Assembly: GCF_963966145.1 (NCBI RefSeq)
Contig: NC_091046.1
Coordinates: forward strand, 1,674,001-1,738,000
DNA: 64,000 bases
Direction of reading: 5' to 3'
From: Tenebrio molitor
Taxonomy: Eukaryota; Arthropoda; Insecta; Coleoptera; Tenebrionidae
Shown: piece by piece, positions 1 through 11,690 of the stretch
Layout of the letters: each line of letters opens with the position of its first letter
Position numbering within the stretch: the stretch's first letter is position 1
Notes under the pieces: model-generated
The model's input: only the letters and a program-made list of their open reading frames with translations
Told to the model about the DNA's origin: nothing
The model's database searches: none
Program-made: the position numbers and the translations under genes

Positions 1-120
1 AAATTTATTTTTCTTAATTCTTGTTCAATGCAAAAAATGTTTCATTTGAAAACACTGTCTTTAATAATAATGTCCATAATAATTTGATTTTCTTCAAACG
101 TCAATAAAATATGACATTAT

Positions 121-555
121 ACAGGGTGTCTTAAAATTATCGTATTCCAAGTTCGGGGTTTAGTAGGGGACATCCTGTTGACCAAGTAAAAATGTTTAAA
201 AAAAAATTGCTGTCACTTTAAAAAAAATATCAAGGTTGCTAATATTTGTTCAAAAGTACCTAATTAATATTCTAGCTATGTTGGACTTCCCTTTTGAACA
301 AAAACTGTTTTTTCAAGAAATCTCTTTTCATTTATATTTTAATATTTTACATGATCATCCTCACCATATTTCAAAATGAATGTCAACCATTTATATTTTT
401 TATTTGAAGAAAACATGATGAAAAGTTTGAACCTTCAGACCCATATATCTTTGTAAAGACCTCCCCTATATTTTTAATTTTATTTTTTCGAGATTCCTGA
501 GATGTTTCCCTACAAGACCCCCGACTTGGAATACGTTAATTTTGCGACACCCTGT
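121..555 (+). mobile_element. MITE family A, complete copy
   Basis: A non-coding element of about 435 bp begins ACAGGGTGTCTTAAAATTAT and ends with the near-inverse, closing in GACACCCTGT. TA dinucleotides flank both ends, as in Tc1/mariner-type target duplications. The terminal repeats extend roughly 40 bp, through a 'cgtattccaag' block. A full copy in the opposite orientation lies at 53187-53657 and a single arm at 2064-2178. No transposase is encoded. Confidence 0.8.
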
Positions 556-599
556 ATATCTGCTGGATTGATAATGTAAAGTGTAAACTTGTAAAAGAG

Positions 600-1400
600 G
601 AGCTAGTCCAAGAAATACAGCAATCTTTTTCTCTTGGGCGATTATCGACCGCCACGTGCACACAATCCCAACCACCGCTTTACAAATCCACCCCGTACGT
701 CACCCCCGACTCAACAAGTACCCCGGGTGCATCGCCCCTCGAACTTCCCTCCAGCTTTGTACGTTTTAATCTGCGACGTATCGAGCCGACAGACGTTGCC
801 AACCCATTATGGCGCAGTTTTGTCCCCTGTTGCATCTGTTTATATCAGGTAGCGCGAATCGTCGTCTTTTTGTCGCAACAGTTTCATCTGGCGCGGCCAT
901 TGTGGACCGACGCGTGCCCCTGCTTTTCCGGTCGCCGAAAATTTACACCCCATTGTTCTCGCTGTGTACACAGAGGGAGGGGCGCCCCTCGATCGCCGCC
1001 GATCGAGCAACAGGAGGTTCAGCTGCCACCGTATACCGGGGGTCGGAGTAAAATTCCAAATATGTAAAAGCTCGAACTTTCGGCTCTGGAAAGCGGAGAG
1101 TCTTAACAAAAGTGAGTGGTGAGTACTTGACGTGATAAAATTACGCGTGAGGTAGGGCGAAGTTTGCGGGATGATATGTCGGCGGGGGCGGCGCCCGCCT
1201 CAATTATTCTAATCCGAAACGGCGGAATTTTATCAACCTTGAAAGGGAACTTCGCCGTCGAGTGTTATCTTTATTTAAAATTTTATCAGAGGCGTCAGAC
1301 GTTTACTTTGTTTATTTCTTTGGGTCCCTTGTGAGGTTTCATTACGAACGCAAACACTCTGTTTTGAAAGCGCTAATTTCGGCAACAACGTGAACAAACT
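600..1400. other. Unique GC-richer block, no gene recognised
   Basis: About 640-1260 is clearly richer in G+C and CpG than the AT-rich repeats around it. Short open frames occur on both strands, but none has a recognisable domain or a convincing intron partner. It could be a regulatory island or a promoter of a gene outside the window. 1270-1400 is AT-rich and featureless. Confidence 0.35.
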
Positions 1401-1651
1401 GTACGATTTTTTGTGTAACAGAAGTGAAAAAAAAATCTATTTTAGACTGCATATTCGATATTGATTTATCAGAGGTAAATCTCCTCCTATCGAATATTTT
1501 TTCCCCAACTTCTTACAAAACATATTCCCACAAATACTCTTCCGAACAAGCTCTTTGGAAAAGTAACAAAAAATGGCAATCCGGATTGATTGCCAGAGAC
1601 ATCTAAAAATATATTTTTCTCTGGTGAAAATAACAAGCGTACCTACCCAAG

Positions 1652-1865
1652 TATCGGGTGTTCATTTAAATTTATCCTTAAAGTAGGCCTGGAAGAGTCG
1701 ATTATGAACGCACCACGGATTACAGATAAGATCACGGATCAGCTCTTTAAATCTAACCTCACTTTTTGCGTTGTTTGTGTTTCACTCTGCAGACTGACGA
1801 GTGGTGCGTTCACAATCGACTCTTCAACACCAACTTTGAGTAGATATTTAAATGAACACCCGATA
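1652..1865 (+). mobile_element. MITE family G
   Basis: A 214-bp inverted-repeat element begins TATCGGGTGTTCATTTAAAT and ends in the inverse, closing in CACCCGATA. The arms run roughly 57 bp, and the inner part repeats 'gagtcgattntgaacgcacca' in inverse. The second unit of the surrounding tandem duplication lacks this element at the equivalent place (about 2757), so it inserted after, or was lost since, the duplication. Confidence 0.8.
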
Positions 1866-2063
1866 CATTTAATCACGTTACACCATGAATGAAGTCCATA
1901 AAATATTTACTTGCAAATTCTCACTTTCATCTTGAATAATAAAACGAGACCTATTTACATTATCTATGAATGGCAATATAGAGCGAGGTGTAATTTCTCT
2001 ACTGTCGTTAAAAATAATAAAAAACAGAATCTTAAAATTTCAGTCACAAATAAATCCATTGTC

Positions 2064-2178
2064 TTTGATATTTTTCTCAAAGTGACAGCAATTTTTTTTT
2101 TTTACATTTTTACTTGGTCAACAGGACGTCCCCTACTAAGTCCCGAACTCGGAATACGATAATTTTAAGACACCCTGT
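2064..2178 (-). mobile_element. MITE family A, single arm
   Basis: Only the right-hand arm of family A is present, from 'ttgatatttttctc' to the terminal ACACCCTGT. It matches the end of the copy at 53187-53657. The opposite arm is missing, so this is a truncated relic. Confidence 0.7.
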
Positions 2179-3011
2179 ATAATGTAAAATGATACAGTAA
2201 CGATTAGTTACGCAACAGGTAGGAATAGACGTCGTTTTCGCACGCATGTGAAGTTTGAACAACGAGGCCACGACCAAGTTCGTGGAATCACATTTGTACG
2301 ATCTTTTTTGAGTCTTTGTTTTTTATTTTTGAAGGAAAAGTCGTTGCAGAAGAATTTTCTCAACGGGAGTTCTGCAAGAGCTCGTTTTGTGACCTCCGCT
2401 ATTGGCAGCATCTACATCCCAGTGCGTCGGTATGCGTCATACCGTTGGTATTGACGTTTTTCCTGATCTATGAAAAAAAGTAAATAAGAAACTGTGACGA
2501 GAGCTTTAATTATTTAAGAATGAATAGTTTACGTGTAGTGCACGTAACACGACATTCGTCCAAATAAATGAATAAAGACATTTAAAAAAAAAGTTGTTTC
2601 TTAATCAATATTATGCGTCTAAAGCGGGCACTTTTTTATAGCATCAAATAAAATACTTTATTTTACAGTTTGCGGAGCTTTATTTCACACTTTCGTACAC
2701 TTCATTTTAGAGCAATCTTGTAAAAAATGTTCTCAAGCTTTTTTGGTGCAAATAACAAGAGTACATTTAATTACGTTTAAATAATTATTGTACTGTGCAA
2801 AATTCATTAGCATGAATGAAGTGTATAAAATATTTACTTGCAAATTGTCAATTTCTTTGAATTATAAAACAAGACCTATTTAAATTATCTATGAATGAAT
2901 GAATGAATTTGTAGCAAGGTGTTATTTATTATAACCGAAATAATTAAAAACAGAATCTCAAAGATTAGCTTTATTCTTACATAAATCCGTTTTCTCATTG
3001 TAATAGTTATT

Positions 3012-3112
3012 TACAGTACGAGTGAGGAAGACAAAGCTTTCGTTCACGCGAATTGCGAAAGACAGTGAGCGAAAAACGATGAACGAAAGAGAAACCTTCA
3101 CGCACTGGTAAC
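3012..3112 (+). repeat. Dispersed repeat family I
   Basis: The segment contains 'ctttcgttcacgcgaattg' followed by 'agacagtgagcgaaaaac' and 'gaacgaaag'. Both blocks recur at 45795-46110 but farther apart. It is probably a short foldback element, since the ends include inverse 'ctttcgttc' and 'gaacgaaag'. Confidence 0.55.
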
Positions 3113-3861
3113 TATGGATACAGACCCACTTTCTAGGGAGGTATCGAACAAAATATTTTTTATATTGTTGATATTGCAGCTGAGATTTAAGTATTTATTA
3201 GGTAAATTGATCGTGGATGGATTAAATAGTGAATAGAGAAAATTATTATTTTTTATGAAACGACAACAAGGGTTAAAAGTCAAGAAATCGTTATATGACA
3301 ATTTTTTTGTCTCATGATGAAAATATAAAAGCAATGAGATTTCTGCAAGGACCTGCTTTACGACCTCTACTATTGTCAGCGTGCCTTATACAGTCCATTA
3401 TTGACGCTTTTCCTACTCCATGAAAAAAAGCAAATAAGAAACTGTGAAGGGCGCAATTAATTATTTAAAAATGAACTGAACAAACTGCGAAGTGAAGAAA
3501 TTTACATAACATGACATTCGACCAAGAAACTGAAATATTTAAGTATTAAACAAAAGTGTCCTGTTTATTGGGACCAACTAACAAAATTTACATATTTATC
3601 CAACACCTGTTTATTATGACGACATAATAATATCGATTTTGAATATATTATGAGGTCTATAAAACACTAGTGGACTTATGAACCCATAATTAAACTGTTT
3701 TTATAATTAAACAGTTTATAGAATTATATGAAACAAGAATCTCAGATGAAATCTTTTATTGATGCTTACGTCAACATTTATAAAAAAGCTAAAATAAATT
3801 TTTGGGTTTTGCTGATGTGTTAAGAACTGTTACAAAAGGAGGTGTTGGATAAAACTATGTA

Positions 3862-3978
3862 TCACACTCGTGCCTTAACAGCAAATAAGTCACTCAAGAA
3901 AAATTAGCCCACTCGAGCAAGCTCTCGTGGCTAAACATTTCTTTCGTGACTTATTTGCCTTATAAGACACTTGTATAA
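3862..3978. repeat. Short foldback repeat
   Basis: 'cactcgtgccttaacagcaa' followed by 'ataagtcac' is repeated in inverse as 'gtgacttatttgcc' and 'ataagacacttgt'. The central loop contains 'tcgagcaagctctcg'. It is a typical small hairpin element with no coding content. Confidence 0.55.
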
Positions 3979-4199
3979 TAAATAGCTATTCTATAGAGTT
4001 AATTCTGTAAATTACAGTATTATAAAATTAGTAATTCAAAAAATAATTTTTTATGTAACCTGTGTACAAAGCACAAGTGGGAAGTTTACACACACGAGTG
4101 CAGAGGATGTTGTAATTTAACTACAAAGAAAAATGCTTCACGCACAACTTAAACAAAATAAATACGATGGGGATAATTCATAAAAGTCTCAAATGTGAA

Positions 4200-5990
4200 T
4201 CACGCAGCATCAGTTTTTTTGAGTGAGGGCACGGCATCGAGGCCGGATTTGTTTATTATTAGTAAAACGAAGTAACGAAGCGGAATGCGACTTCTTCGAC
4301 GGCCACCCATCCACCCAGCAGCCACACGCGCCATTGCTTAACCTCGCTGATCGAATAATCGTTACGCTAGGTGGTTAAAATTCGCGTGTCGTTCTTCTTC
4401 GCGCCCCAGGTCCCGCTTCGTGGGGCGTCAAGCCGCAATCCCGCTAATGTCCCCAGTCAGTCGCCGCAGATAAGGCTATCTGCAAACTCCGGCCCCAAGC
4501 TCGCACACATCAGGCGATCGAAGGCACTCGATAAGCCGGTGCTTGGTGTTTCCGGCCTCCCCCTGCACCGTATCTGCAATACGAGGCGACTTTGCATACA
4601 AATTAGCCGCAACACGGTCCTGTCCAGCGGCGTACGCGTCCACGCTACCTCCTTCCACCACCACCCCGAATTTAATTAAAAAATGATAACGAGACAACGT
4701 TTCGTTGTATTCTGATGCAGATGCGAGGGTCCCAGTTCGTTGGGCCGCTCTTATGCTAATCTGGACGGGGCACGATGGACGAAAATTTATTGAGGGAGGG
4801 GGGCTGATGAAATCACTGAAAAGGGTGAATGCGTGGATGCGTCCTCACCTAATCACTTTTACCCCAAAAGGAACAAAATTAAAAAAAAAAGTAATACATA
4901 AAAAAGTGGAAAGCGGTGGACCCGAAGCGGATCCCTGGGGGGCGCAAGTTCCGCAGTCCGCGATAACCGTCCTGGGCTCGCATTCGTCGTCCTGTCACAT
5001 CCTTCAGAACTGACCGGCTGTATGCGCAATCAGCGCATCTGGCGAAGGTCGCTGAAAACTTGTCCGGATCTTTTAAAGTCCGGGTGGCGGACGTGCGGTT
5101 CCGGTGAAGGGCCGCAATTATGACTATTCATCCGGAGGTGGGTCGCATTGTGGCGAACTTTCCGAAATGATTCGTATTCTTGCCGCGAATATTGTTATGA
5201 TTGTGGGTAAGTGGGCGCCGAGGGAGCGCACCCGTAACATTCCGGTCCGTCATGTTTGTAGCACTGTCATTACGAAGAGGGTGCAGCTCCGGCAAAGTTT
5301 GATTTGAAATCGAGGTGATTGGAAATCCATCACGTAATAGCCGCCATGCTGTCAAGGCGCGGAATGAAAAATGGCTCCGAGATATTTCCACCCCCGAAAT
5401 ACCCTTTCCTTCTCGCCTGCACGTCATTTCGTCTCTTCCTCATTTACTTAACTCGAAACACAAAAATCACAAAAACGGCACCCCTCCAAAATTTATTTTT
5501 TTTTGCAACACCACCCCCTTGCATTTTCCCCGGTCCGACCCTGGCCTCTAATTCTCCTTTGCGCATTTGCATACTGAACATATCATTAAACGGCGATTAT
5601 TTTCGCTCTTCTCTCCCGCATTAGCATACTTTCGGCGTTTGGGGGCGCGCTTTTCGGGGGCCCCATTTGGAGTCTCCTCGTGTAGAGCCAGGCCCTCCGC
5701 GGCTCCGTGCTCTATCATTATTCATGTCATCATCCATCAAAAAACATCGAACTGCCGTCGATTACACTGCGGCGGGGCTATTAGGGGCTGAAATATGAGC
5801 AGGGGCGGGCTCACCTTATTCATTACCCTAATAAGACAAATTTCGACAACTCGACCGTAAAATCAACGTGAACGGCGCTGGAGCGCGGGGACGCGCCCAC
5901 CCTCATCGATCTAACACAAGAGGAAGGATGGTTGAGGACGTCGAAGGGGTAACTACCCCCGAAAAAGCGAAACTACCCGCACGGCGACAC
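4200..5990. other. Unique GC-richer block, no gene recognised
   Basis: Moderately GC-rich unique sequence with several overlapping open frames of about 70-100 codons on both strands. None has a domain, signal peptide or splice-compatible neighbour that I can support. The position about 4-6 kb upstream of scrt makes regulatory DNA plausible, but that is inference only. Confidence 0.3.
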
Positions 5991-6009
5991 AAACCGAAAC
6001 CTTGACGGG

Positions 6010-7215
6010 CACATTCATTAGTCCTAATTAATTAGTATAATTATATTCAATTGACGCAATTAATTGTAATTAGTCGCAATTAATCAGCAAAAATTGATTT
6101 CGGAAACGAATTACTCGTACATTGCGTTACGTAAATATGCACTGATAAGTCGTTCCTGTTTGATACACATTAAGTTTATCCATCCTAATTAATTAGTATA
6201 ATTAGCACCAATTATACCCAATTAGCCGAATTAATTGTAATTAGTCGCAATTAATCGGCAAAAATTGGTTTCCAAAGCGAATTTGAGTGCGTTACGTAAA
6301 TACTGATACGTCGTTCCTGTTCGATAGAATTTCTAAATATAGTAAAGACCGAAGTTAGGTCATCTATATTAAGAAATCATGTCGAATCCACCGCTTAGCA
6401 GCGTTAATACTTAATGATCTCCAATTATCTCGCTCTGAAAGAAATAATCTATACTGATTAAGTATTTATGGGCATGCAATGACCCGAAATGTCAACAGAA
6501 AGTAACTCGAGTGTTCTGTAATTAAACCGTTAAAATTTCAGGGCGCACTTTCTACACTTTGAAATTTTTATTAGGATTCAAACGAAATAGTAAATTGCAT
6601 AATGGGGTGGCGGTTTCGGGAGCGGCAGTGACCCTCAAATTAATAAAACAACGCCGGAAGATTGGCACGAATTAGCAATTTTACCGATCAACTCGAAAGC
6701 TCCATTTTTCTAATTTAGATTCCAATTAGTATTTTACCAGCAACTCGCTCTCGCTTTGTAATTATTTTTCAAATCATGCAAAGAAACGACAATTAATTGA
6801 AATTAACGCGATCAATTGTACTAATTAGTCAAAATTAAATATATTCACGTAGCAAAATTATACCCAAAGAAGAAGAAATGAAATGCTAACAACAGCTGCA
6901 AATTATATTTGCGTTTTACTTTTGCATGTACTGAATAATTATTTTCTTAATTAAATTAGTCAAGTTCTGTGACGAGCTTCCATGTTTTAGCTTCATTTAA
7001 TTGATCTCTTATCAGTTTACATTATGAATGATAAGAGTATAATGAGTGCGGTGTTATTCTGTATGACCAAAACATGTCACAGTAAGTTAATTAGTAAAAT
7101 TAGTGGCATTTTCTTACAGATTAATTATTTAATTGGTGATTAGTAAATCTTGGTGTGAATTTGATCTGTTATTGAGTGTTGCTCAGAGATATATTCGAGA
7201 AATAATTAGCAAAAT
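6010..7215. promoter_or_regulatory. Dense TAAT/ATTA cluster with internal duplication, candidate homeodomain-responsive region
   Basis: Over about 1.2 kb the words TAATTA, AATTAGT and CAATTAAT recur every few helical turns. A block starting 'cctaattaattagtataatt' at 6023 is repeated at 6184, and both copies share a tail with 'gcgttacgtaaat' and 'cgttcctgttngat'. ATTA is the core recognised by most homeodomains, so this could be an enhancer. It lies 3-4 kb upstream of the scrt start codon. AT-rich drift around a tandem duplication could give a similar picture. Confidence 0.35.
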
Positions 7216-9550
7216 TAGTGAAATTAATTAGAACCCGCTGTGACCGAATCCTGCGTGGCCACGACCCGCCACCTGCCCCAATAAAAATAATTGCAGGTTT
7301 TGTAAACACAACACCCACAACAACTCTATCCCGACTCCCAGCCGTGTTAACTTAATCTTATCTAAATGAACGCGCGGCGTTGATTTAGCGGCACGCTTGA
7401 ACCGCATTCGATAAGCCGAAAAAATGCGACAAGGGGGCCGCCCGACAAATCGCCCGAAAAGTGGCCCCTCGACCGGCTTCCCCCGAGACGGTGGAAATTA
7501 AAGCGTGTTTAGGGCTCTGGTTGGAGTGACACCGTGTCTGGAGGGAAATTAGCCGAGATATGAGTAAATGATACGATCTAGCACGGCCGGTACCTGGTGC
7601 TGGCCGGCAGAGTCCTAAGGGAGAGCCTTGCGAGACCTGCGAACGTTCCGCTTCCTCCTGCAAGGCACACTTTCCCACACCGCCGATGGGGCGATAAGGA
7701 TAAGGGTGGGTGTACGCGCTCGATATTCCACGCTGAATCACCAGACGCCATGCAAATTCGGCTACGGGGTGGACACACAAAAAAACATATAAAAAACATA
7801 GTCCCCGGCGGAAGAGAAGTTAAGCAAAGGTGGGCGCGGTCGAGTTTTGGATGGGTGGCCCTCGGGAAAACCGCGCTCAGCTGTCCAATCTCACCACTAC
7901 ACGGCAATAATAATAGTAATAGTCATAAATAGCGGCCTGACTGCTGTGTTGCCGGCCAGAACGTGATGAAAATAATATTTCTTTTGGATTTTTTCTGTGT
8001 TTTAAATAAAAATGGGAGTTTGAGATTTTGATTGGGCGTTTTGATGAAGGAATACTCTGTGATGTGTAGATAATCGAAGATCGCCGGTGGTGGGCGTCCC
8101 TGCGGCGCTCCCGCGAGGCCGCGAACAAGCGATCGGACAAGATTTTTCCCCGCGTTTATTAATTCCGCAACAATTCATCATCATTACGAGCAAATTCGTT
8201 CATTAGCCGGATCGCTGTCCAACTTTAAGGCGAATTAAAAGTTGGATGGAAGTCGCATTTTTCATCCGGCAACTGGAACCGTGTTATCTTAATCCGAAAT
8301 CAGCAGTTTTGATCGGCGGAACTAAAAGCGTTCTCGTGTCTGGGATAAACACGGTCTTTGCTAATTTCTGGCGCAGTCCGAAAGATTTGATATTAGCGAG
8401 GGGCGCAGAGCATCATCATTAATTACTCGGGTCGGGCAGAGTTGATGGGTTTAAAGGGGCGGCCGCCCTCGCATGGCAAAAATTCCGCACGAGTCTCGAG
8501 GAGGTCGCCGTGATGAAATTTTAATTGGTATCGATTCGTTGTTAATTGTTGCTTCAAGAACAGACACGTGAATTGATTTATTGTTCTTGTGAACACGGTA
8601 ACCTGATTAGGCTGATGACCACAGCCCTACGGAAGATGTTATGCTAATTCAATAAAGTTAATATAGGACACGGGTAAGGTGGAAATTGAATTAGCACGGC
8701 GCTGGCTACGAAGCTTGTTCCGCTACACTTCAGCTGCAGCTTCAGACGCTTCCTGCAAGAAAGCGACCGAATTAGAGCAACAGTTGTCCCCACCACGAAG
8801 AAATAATCATCTTCGCTATAACTTGGACAGCTTTTTCTTCTTCCAACGCAATTCTAACAAATTCTCCGGTTGGATATTTTTTTAAGAGCAGTGGTTGCGC
8901 GCGCGAACCTGTGCACTAAAAGCAGACGAGATTTCAGCATTTGCATTTGTATTCATGAAACGATGGGGTTTTTCTCGACAAAAGTCGCTTCGATTCGACT
9001 GCGTTTCGCTGTTTTAGTGGCAGATCCGACAAAAAATTTAATACGTCGTCCAAACTATGTTATAGCTTGTTGGCTTTGCAAAAGCTCCGTTGTAAACAGT
9101 GCTCTTAGTCTTTGATCTGCGCCAGAAACTCCTCTTATTCGTTCGGAGATCGCAACTATGTTTTTCATCTGACGAAATTGCGTGAGTGATTAAGATTGCT
9201 GGCTTTGGACGTCTGGTACGTTCCAACAGAAATTAAAAAAAAATCGAAATGGGCTGAAACGTCAGGGCTTTTCACTAAATTTGTAGATAATGTAAGCGTG
9301 CAGCTTTGAGCTTATATCGTTTCATTTCATTTTCTAAATCATTACGTAGTTTACTAAAAATAATTAAAAACCATTTGTCGGGACTTTAGTGGGACTAGAT
9401 CCTACATAGTTTGCAGCGATCTGGGTCAATTCTCGAGGGGCGGATGCATTTCGTTTTCAATGGCATCAGTTATTCTGTAAATATAACAAAAATTATCAAA
9501 ACGTGAATGGCAACCGATTACAACTGTTTACTTTTTAACACTGAACGACC
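7216..9550. other. Intergenic DNA upstream of scrt
   Basis: GC-richer unique sequence at about 7230-8900 is followed by AT-rich sequence. Open frames of up to about 130 codons on both strands overlap each other and show no recognisable domain. No RNA gene was seen. Confidence 0.3.
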
Positions 9551-9559
9551 ATTTTACTT

Positions 9560-9640
9560 GCGCGATTTCAAATTTTGACATCACATCTGACAGCATGGGC
9601 ACGCCCACAACAAACGACTCGTTACATTCCACAGTGGTAC
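9560..9640 (+). repeat. Dispersed repeat, pair with 52225-52300
   Basis: The segment includes 'tgacatcacatctgacagc', 'gggcacgcccacaac', 'gactcgtt' and 'ccacagtgg'. The same order of words occurs in inverse at 52225-52300. It is an old interspersed repeat with no coding content. Confidence 0.5.
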
Positions 9641-9849
9641 CGGTTAAATACTGGGTTAAATAGTGGCTTCTTTTTGAGAGAAAAAAAAATAGAATTTTGA
9701 GATTTCCTCCACAAGATTCTATTTGTATCCTTTTATACCTAATATTTAGAAATCCTTCAGTACAATCAATTTTTTTATATTTTTTTGTTGTAATTTAAAC
9801 AAATTGAAAATAGAAAAACTTCAAATTTTAGTTTTTTGCAAATTAAATA

Positions 9850-10423
9850 GTGGGGATGACAATTTCTTTGTTGGCGTTTCGCGTGAGATTTATGAAGTTT
9901 TGTTTGTAGAGAAGCGTCCTCGGCAGCTGGTGTGTCGGTTTCCTTTCTCGGGGTCAGTGGGGAACATGCACCGGCTGCATCCCGCCGCTGGCGAAGCGGC
10001 ATCCATCCAGCCCCCATCGAAGGCCACGGGCTTCGGTAACAGGTGTCGGTGCGGATCGATCCCACGCGCTTTTCGGGCGCGTGCGCCAGCGTCGCCACCC
10101 GCTGCCAACGTCACGACGCCAGCACTTGCAACCAGGGAGTGGTGAGTCGCCACAACAGCCCCCAGTGCAGCGTCCGTTTGTGAGCGCAGTCCCGGTGGCA
10201 GTGAGAGTGTCGGTGGTGGTCGCACGCGAGGCCCAGCCGGGCCAGCCCCTCGAGCGCCCCGGAGCCGATGTCCGCGGCGGGTCCTGCAGGTTGTTTACCT
10301 GTTGGCTAGGCCGGCGTCGCTGCTACTTGTTGCTATCACCTATCCTCCGCCATCGCTCAACCACCTGCCGGTGCATTCCGGAGCCCGCAGGACCGAAGAG
10401 ATCGATACGCCCCCGGCCGCAGG
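9850..10423 (+). promoter_or_regulatory. scrt: scrt 5' flank and probable 5' UTR
   Basis: GC content rises sharply from about 9900 to the start codon, as expected for a promoter and leader. No TATA box is obvious. Arthropod initiator-like TCAGT occurs at about 9954. A strong donor word, GTGAGT, lies at 10142, and 'ccgcag' ends immediately before the G preceding the ATG. A spliced 5' UTR (intron about 10142-10422) is therefore possible but unproven. Confidence 0.4.
10295..10304 (-). promoter_or_regulatory. Snail/Scratch-type E2-box
   Basis: The minus strand reads CAACAGGTAA, which matches the CAGGT core bound by Snail-superfamily zinc fingers (Snail, Slug, Scratch). It lies 120 bp upstream of the scrt ATG, in the leader or proximal promoter. 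Autoregulation is an inference; short motifs like this also occur by chance. Confidence 0.35.
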
Positions 10424-10568
10424 ATGCCGCGCTGCTACATGGTGAAGAAGCAGAGCAACAAGTACAAGGACTGCTGGGACGGGGCGGGGGCCTCGGCGGC
10501 GGCGCCCGACAGCCCCACGGAGGGCTGCGTCGCGCCCCCGTATTACACGCCGCTCACAAGCAGCTCCG
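10424..10568 (+). CDS. scrt: scrt exon 1: Scratch-type transcription factor, SNAG N-terminus
   Basis: First coding exon of a 471-residue protein (145 nt here, 680 nt in exon 2, 591 nt in exon 3 including the stop). It opens MPRCYMVKKQ, a SNAG-type motif. In Snail, Slug, Scratch and Gfi proteins the basic N-terminal SNAG peptide recruits co-repressors, so the product should be a nuclear transcriptional repressor. Scratch proteins are known for pan-neural expression and for promoting neuronal fate. The ATG at 10424 is chosen because the SNAG motif must be N-terminal. The exon ends at CCG/GTAAGT with one base of a glycine codon, which fits exon 2 exactly. The remainder is alanine-, serine- and proline-rich and low in complexity. 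Confidence 0.92.
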
Positions 10569-11539
10569 GTAAGTCACACACTCGGGGCCCTGAAGGGAGG
10601 AATGACTCACGCTGACGGGGTGGAGGGTCGATAGCGCCATAGAACGGAACAAGATTTGTGAGGTTATGTTTACCGCTTTGCCAGAATTTACCTCCGAGCT
10701 TGCTTCCTGAATCCACCACGGGGACAGGGGTGAGGGTCGACGAGGCTCCCCGTCGATATTTACGTGAAACCCCTGGTGCGATCGTGTTACACACCGATTC
10801 CGCTTTATTGTGTATTGATCCTAATTTATTGCTTACCATAGACTCGTGTACGCACAGAACACTTTTCCCCATTCGTCACTCTCGATGGTCGCCACAAAAA
10901 ATTCCCAAAAAAAAAACTCATGACGTCACCATTCACGTCACAACAACCACTGATCCATTCAAGAACAATTACTACGAAGCAGAATATTTCCGGTTTAGTT
11001 GTTCTTTCTTCTCTTCCTGTTTCTGTGTTTTCCCAACTGGCCTTCTTTTAGCCCTCTGAAAAATTTTCAAATGTGTTAAAGGCGGCATGGTATCTATGGT
11101 TAAATCTCAAAAACCCCAAATGAGAAAAGTTTTTAATAAATATTTTTCCAATTAAAAAAAACTTCTCGAGCTTGGTAGCTTAGCAGAAAGTTTCACAACA
11201 ATTGCCATATTTTCGAGATATTTTTATTGCCAAAGAACTTGACGTTTTAAATTGAGATGGGTAACACTCACGCACTGGCGTGAGGTGGTGGATTTAAAAG
11301 TGAATCCCATTTTCTTTATAATAATATATTCTTCAGTCGGTACATTTACGATTATAAATTAATGCGGCCTGAATGCAGTGGTACCGTAAATATACAATGT
11401 CTGACAGTTCTCCTTTGTTCTTCGATAAAAAAAAAATAGCAGACAACAATAAAAATGGCCAGTGAAAAAAGAACAAAAGAACAAGATACAAAAATTAAAT
11501 TTGAAATTTTTCCAATGGTGTCTTTTGGTTTTAGTAGTT

Positions 11540-11690
11540 CGTGCGGTCGCCTGAAAAATTTAATGTGCCAAAAAGTGTCTTTTGTCCTCGCCTGTTTTGA
11601 AGCCTCGGCTGCGCCTCGGCCAGAAAACCCAAACTCGGACAAAAAAGATGCACTTTTTGGCCTTGATACACAAATGACTATTTTCGTATT
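11540..11690 (+). repeat. Dispersed repeat family K, copy 1
   Basis: The core 'cctcggctgcgcctcggcca' is followed by 'gaaaa' and then 'actcggacaaaaaagatgca' and 'ctttttggcc'. The same order recurs at 37890-38030, and in inverse at 40700-40812. Upstream it shares 'tcgcctgaaaaatttaatgt'. It is non-coding. The central words are self-complementary, so it may be a short foldback element. Confidence 0.65.

Larger units (their letters stand above)
1610..3560 (+). repeat. Diverged tandem duplication of about 0.8-0.9 kb
   Basis: Two direct copies lie at about 1610-2600 and 2730-3560. Shared landmarks in order are: 'aataacaagngta', 'catgaatgaagt', 'ataaaatatttacttgcaaatt', 'aaacagaatct' and, near the end, 'gacgnttttcct' followed by 'agaaactgtga'. 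Each copy carries different insertions: unit 1 has MITE G and an arm of MITE A, while unit 2 has a MITE I copy. The copies are therefore old and were invaded independently. No coding function was seen. Confidence 0.7.

Noticed and set aside
10081..10572. 163-codon plus-strand frame overlapping scrt exon 1
   Set aside because: Arginine- and proline-rich composition from GC-rich DNA, and it crosses the exon 1 donor. The SNAG frame is the supported one.
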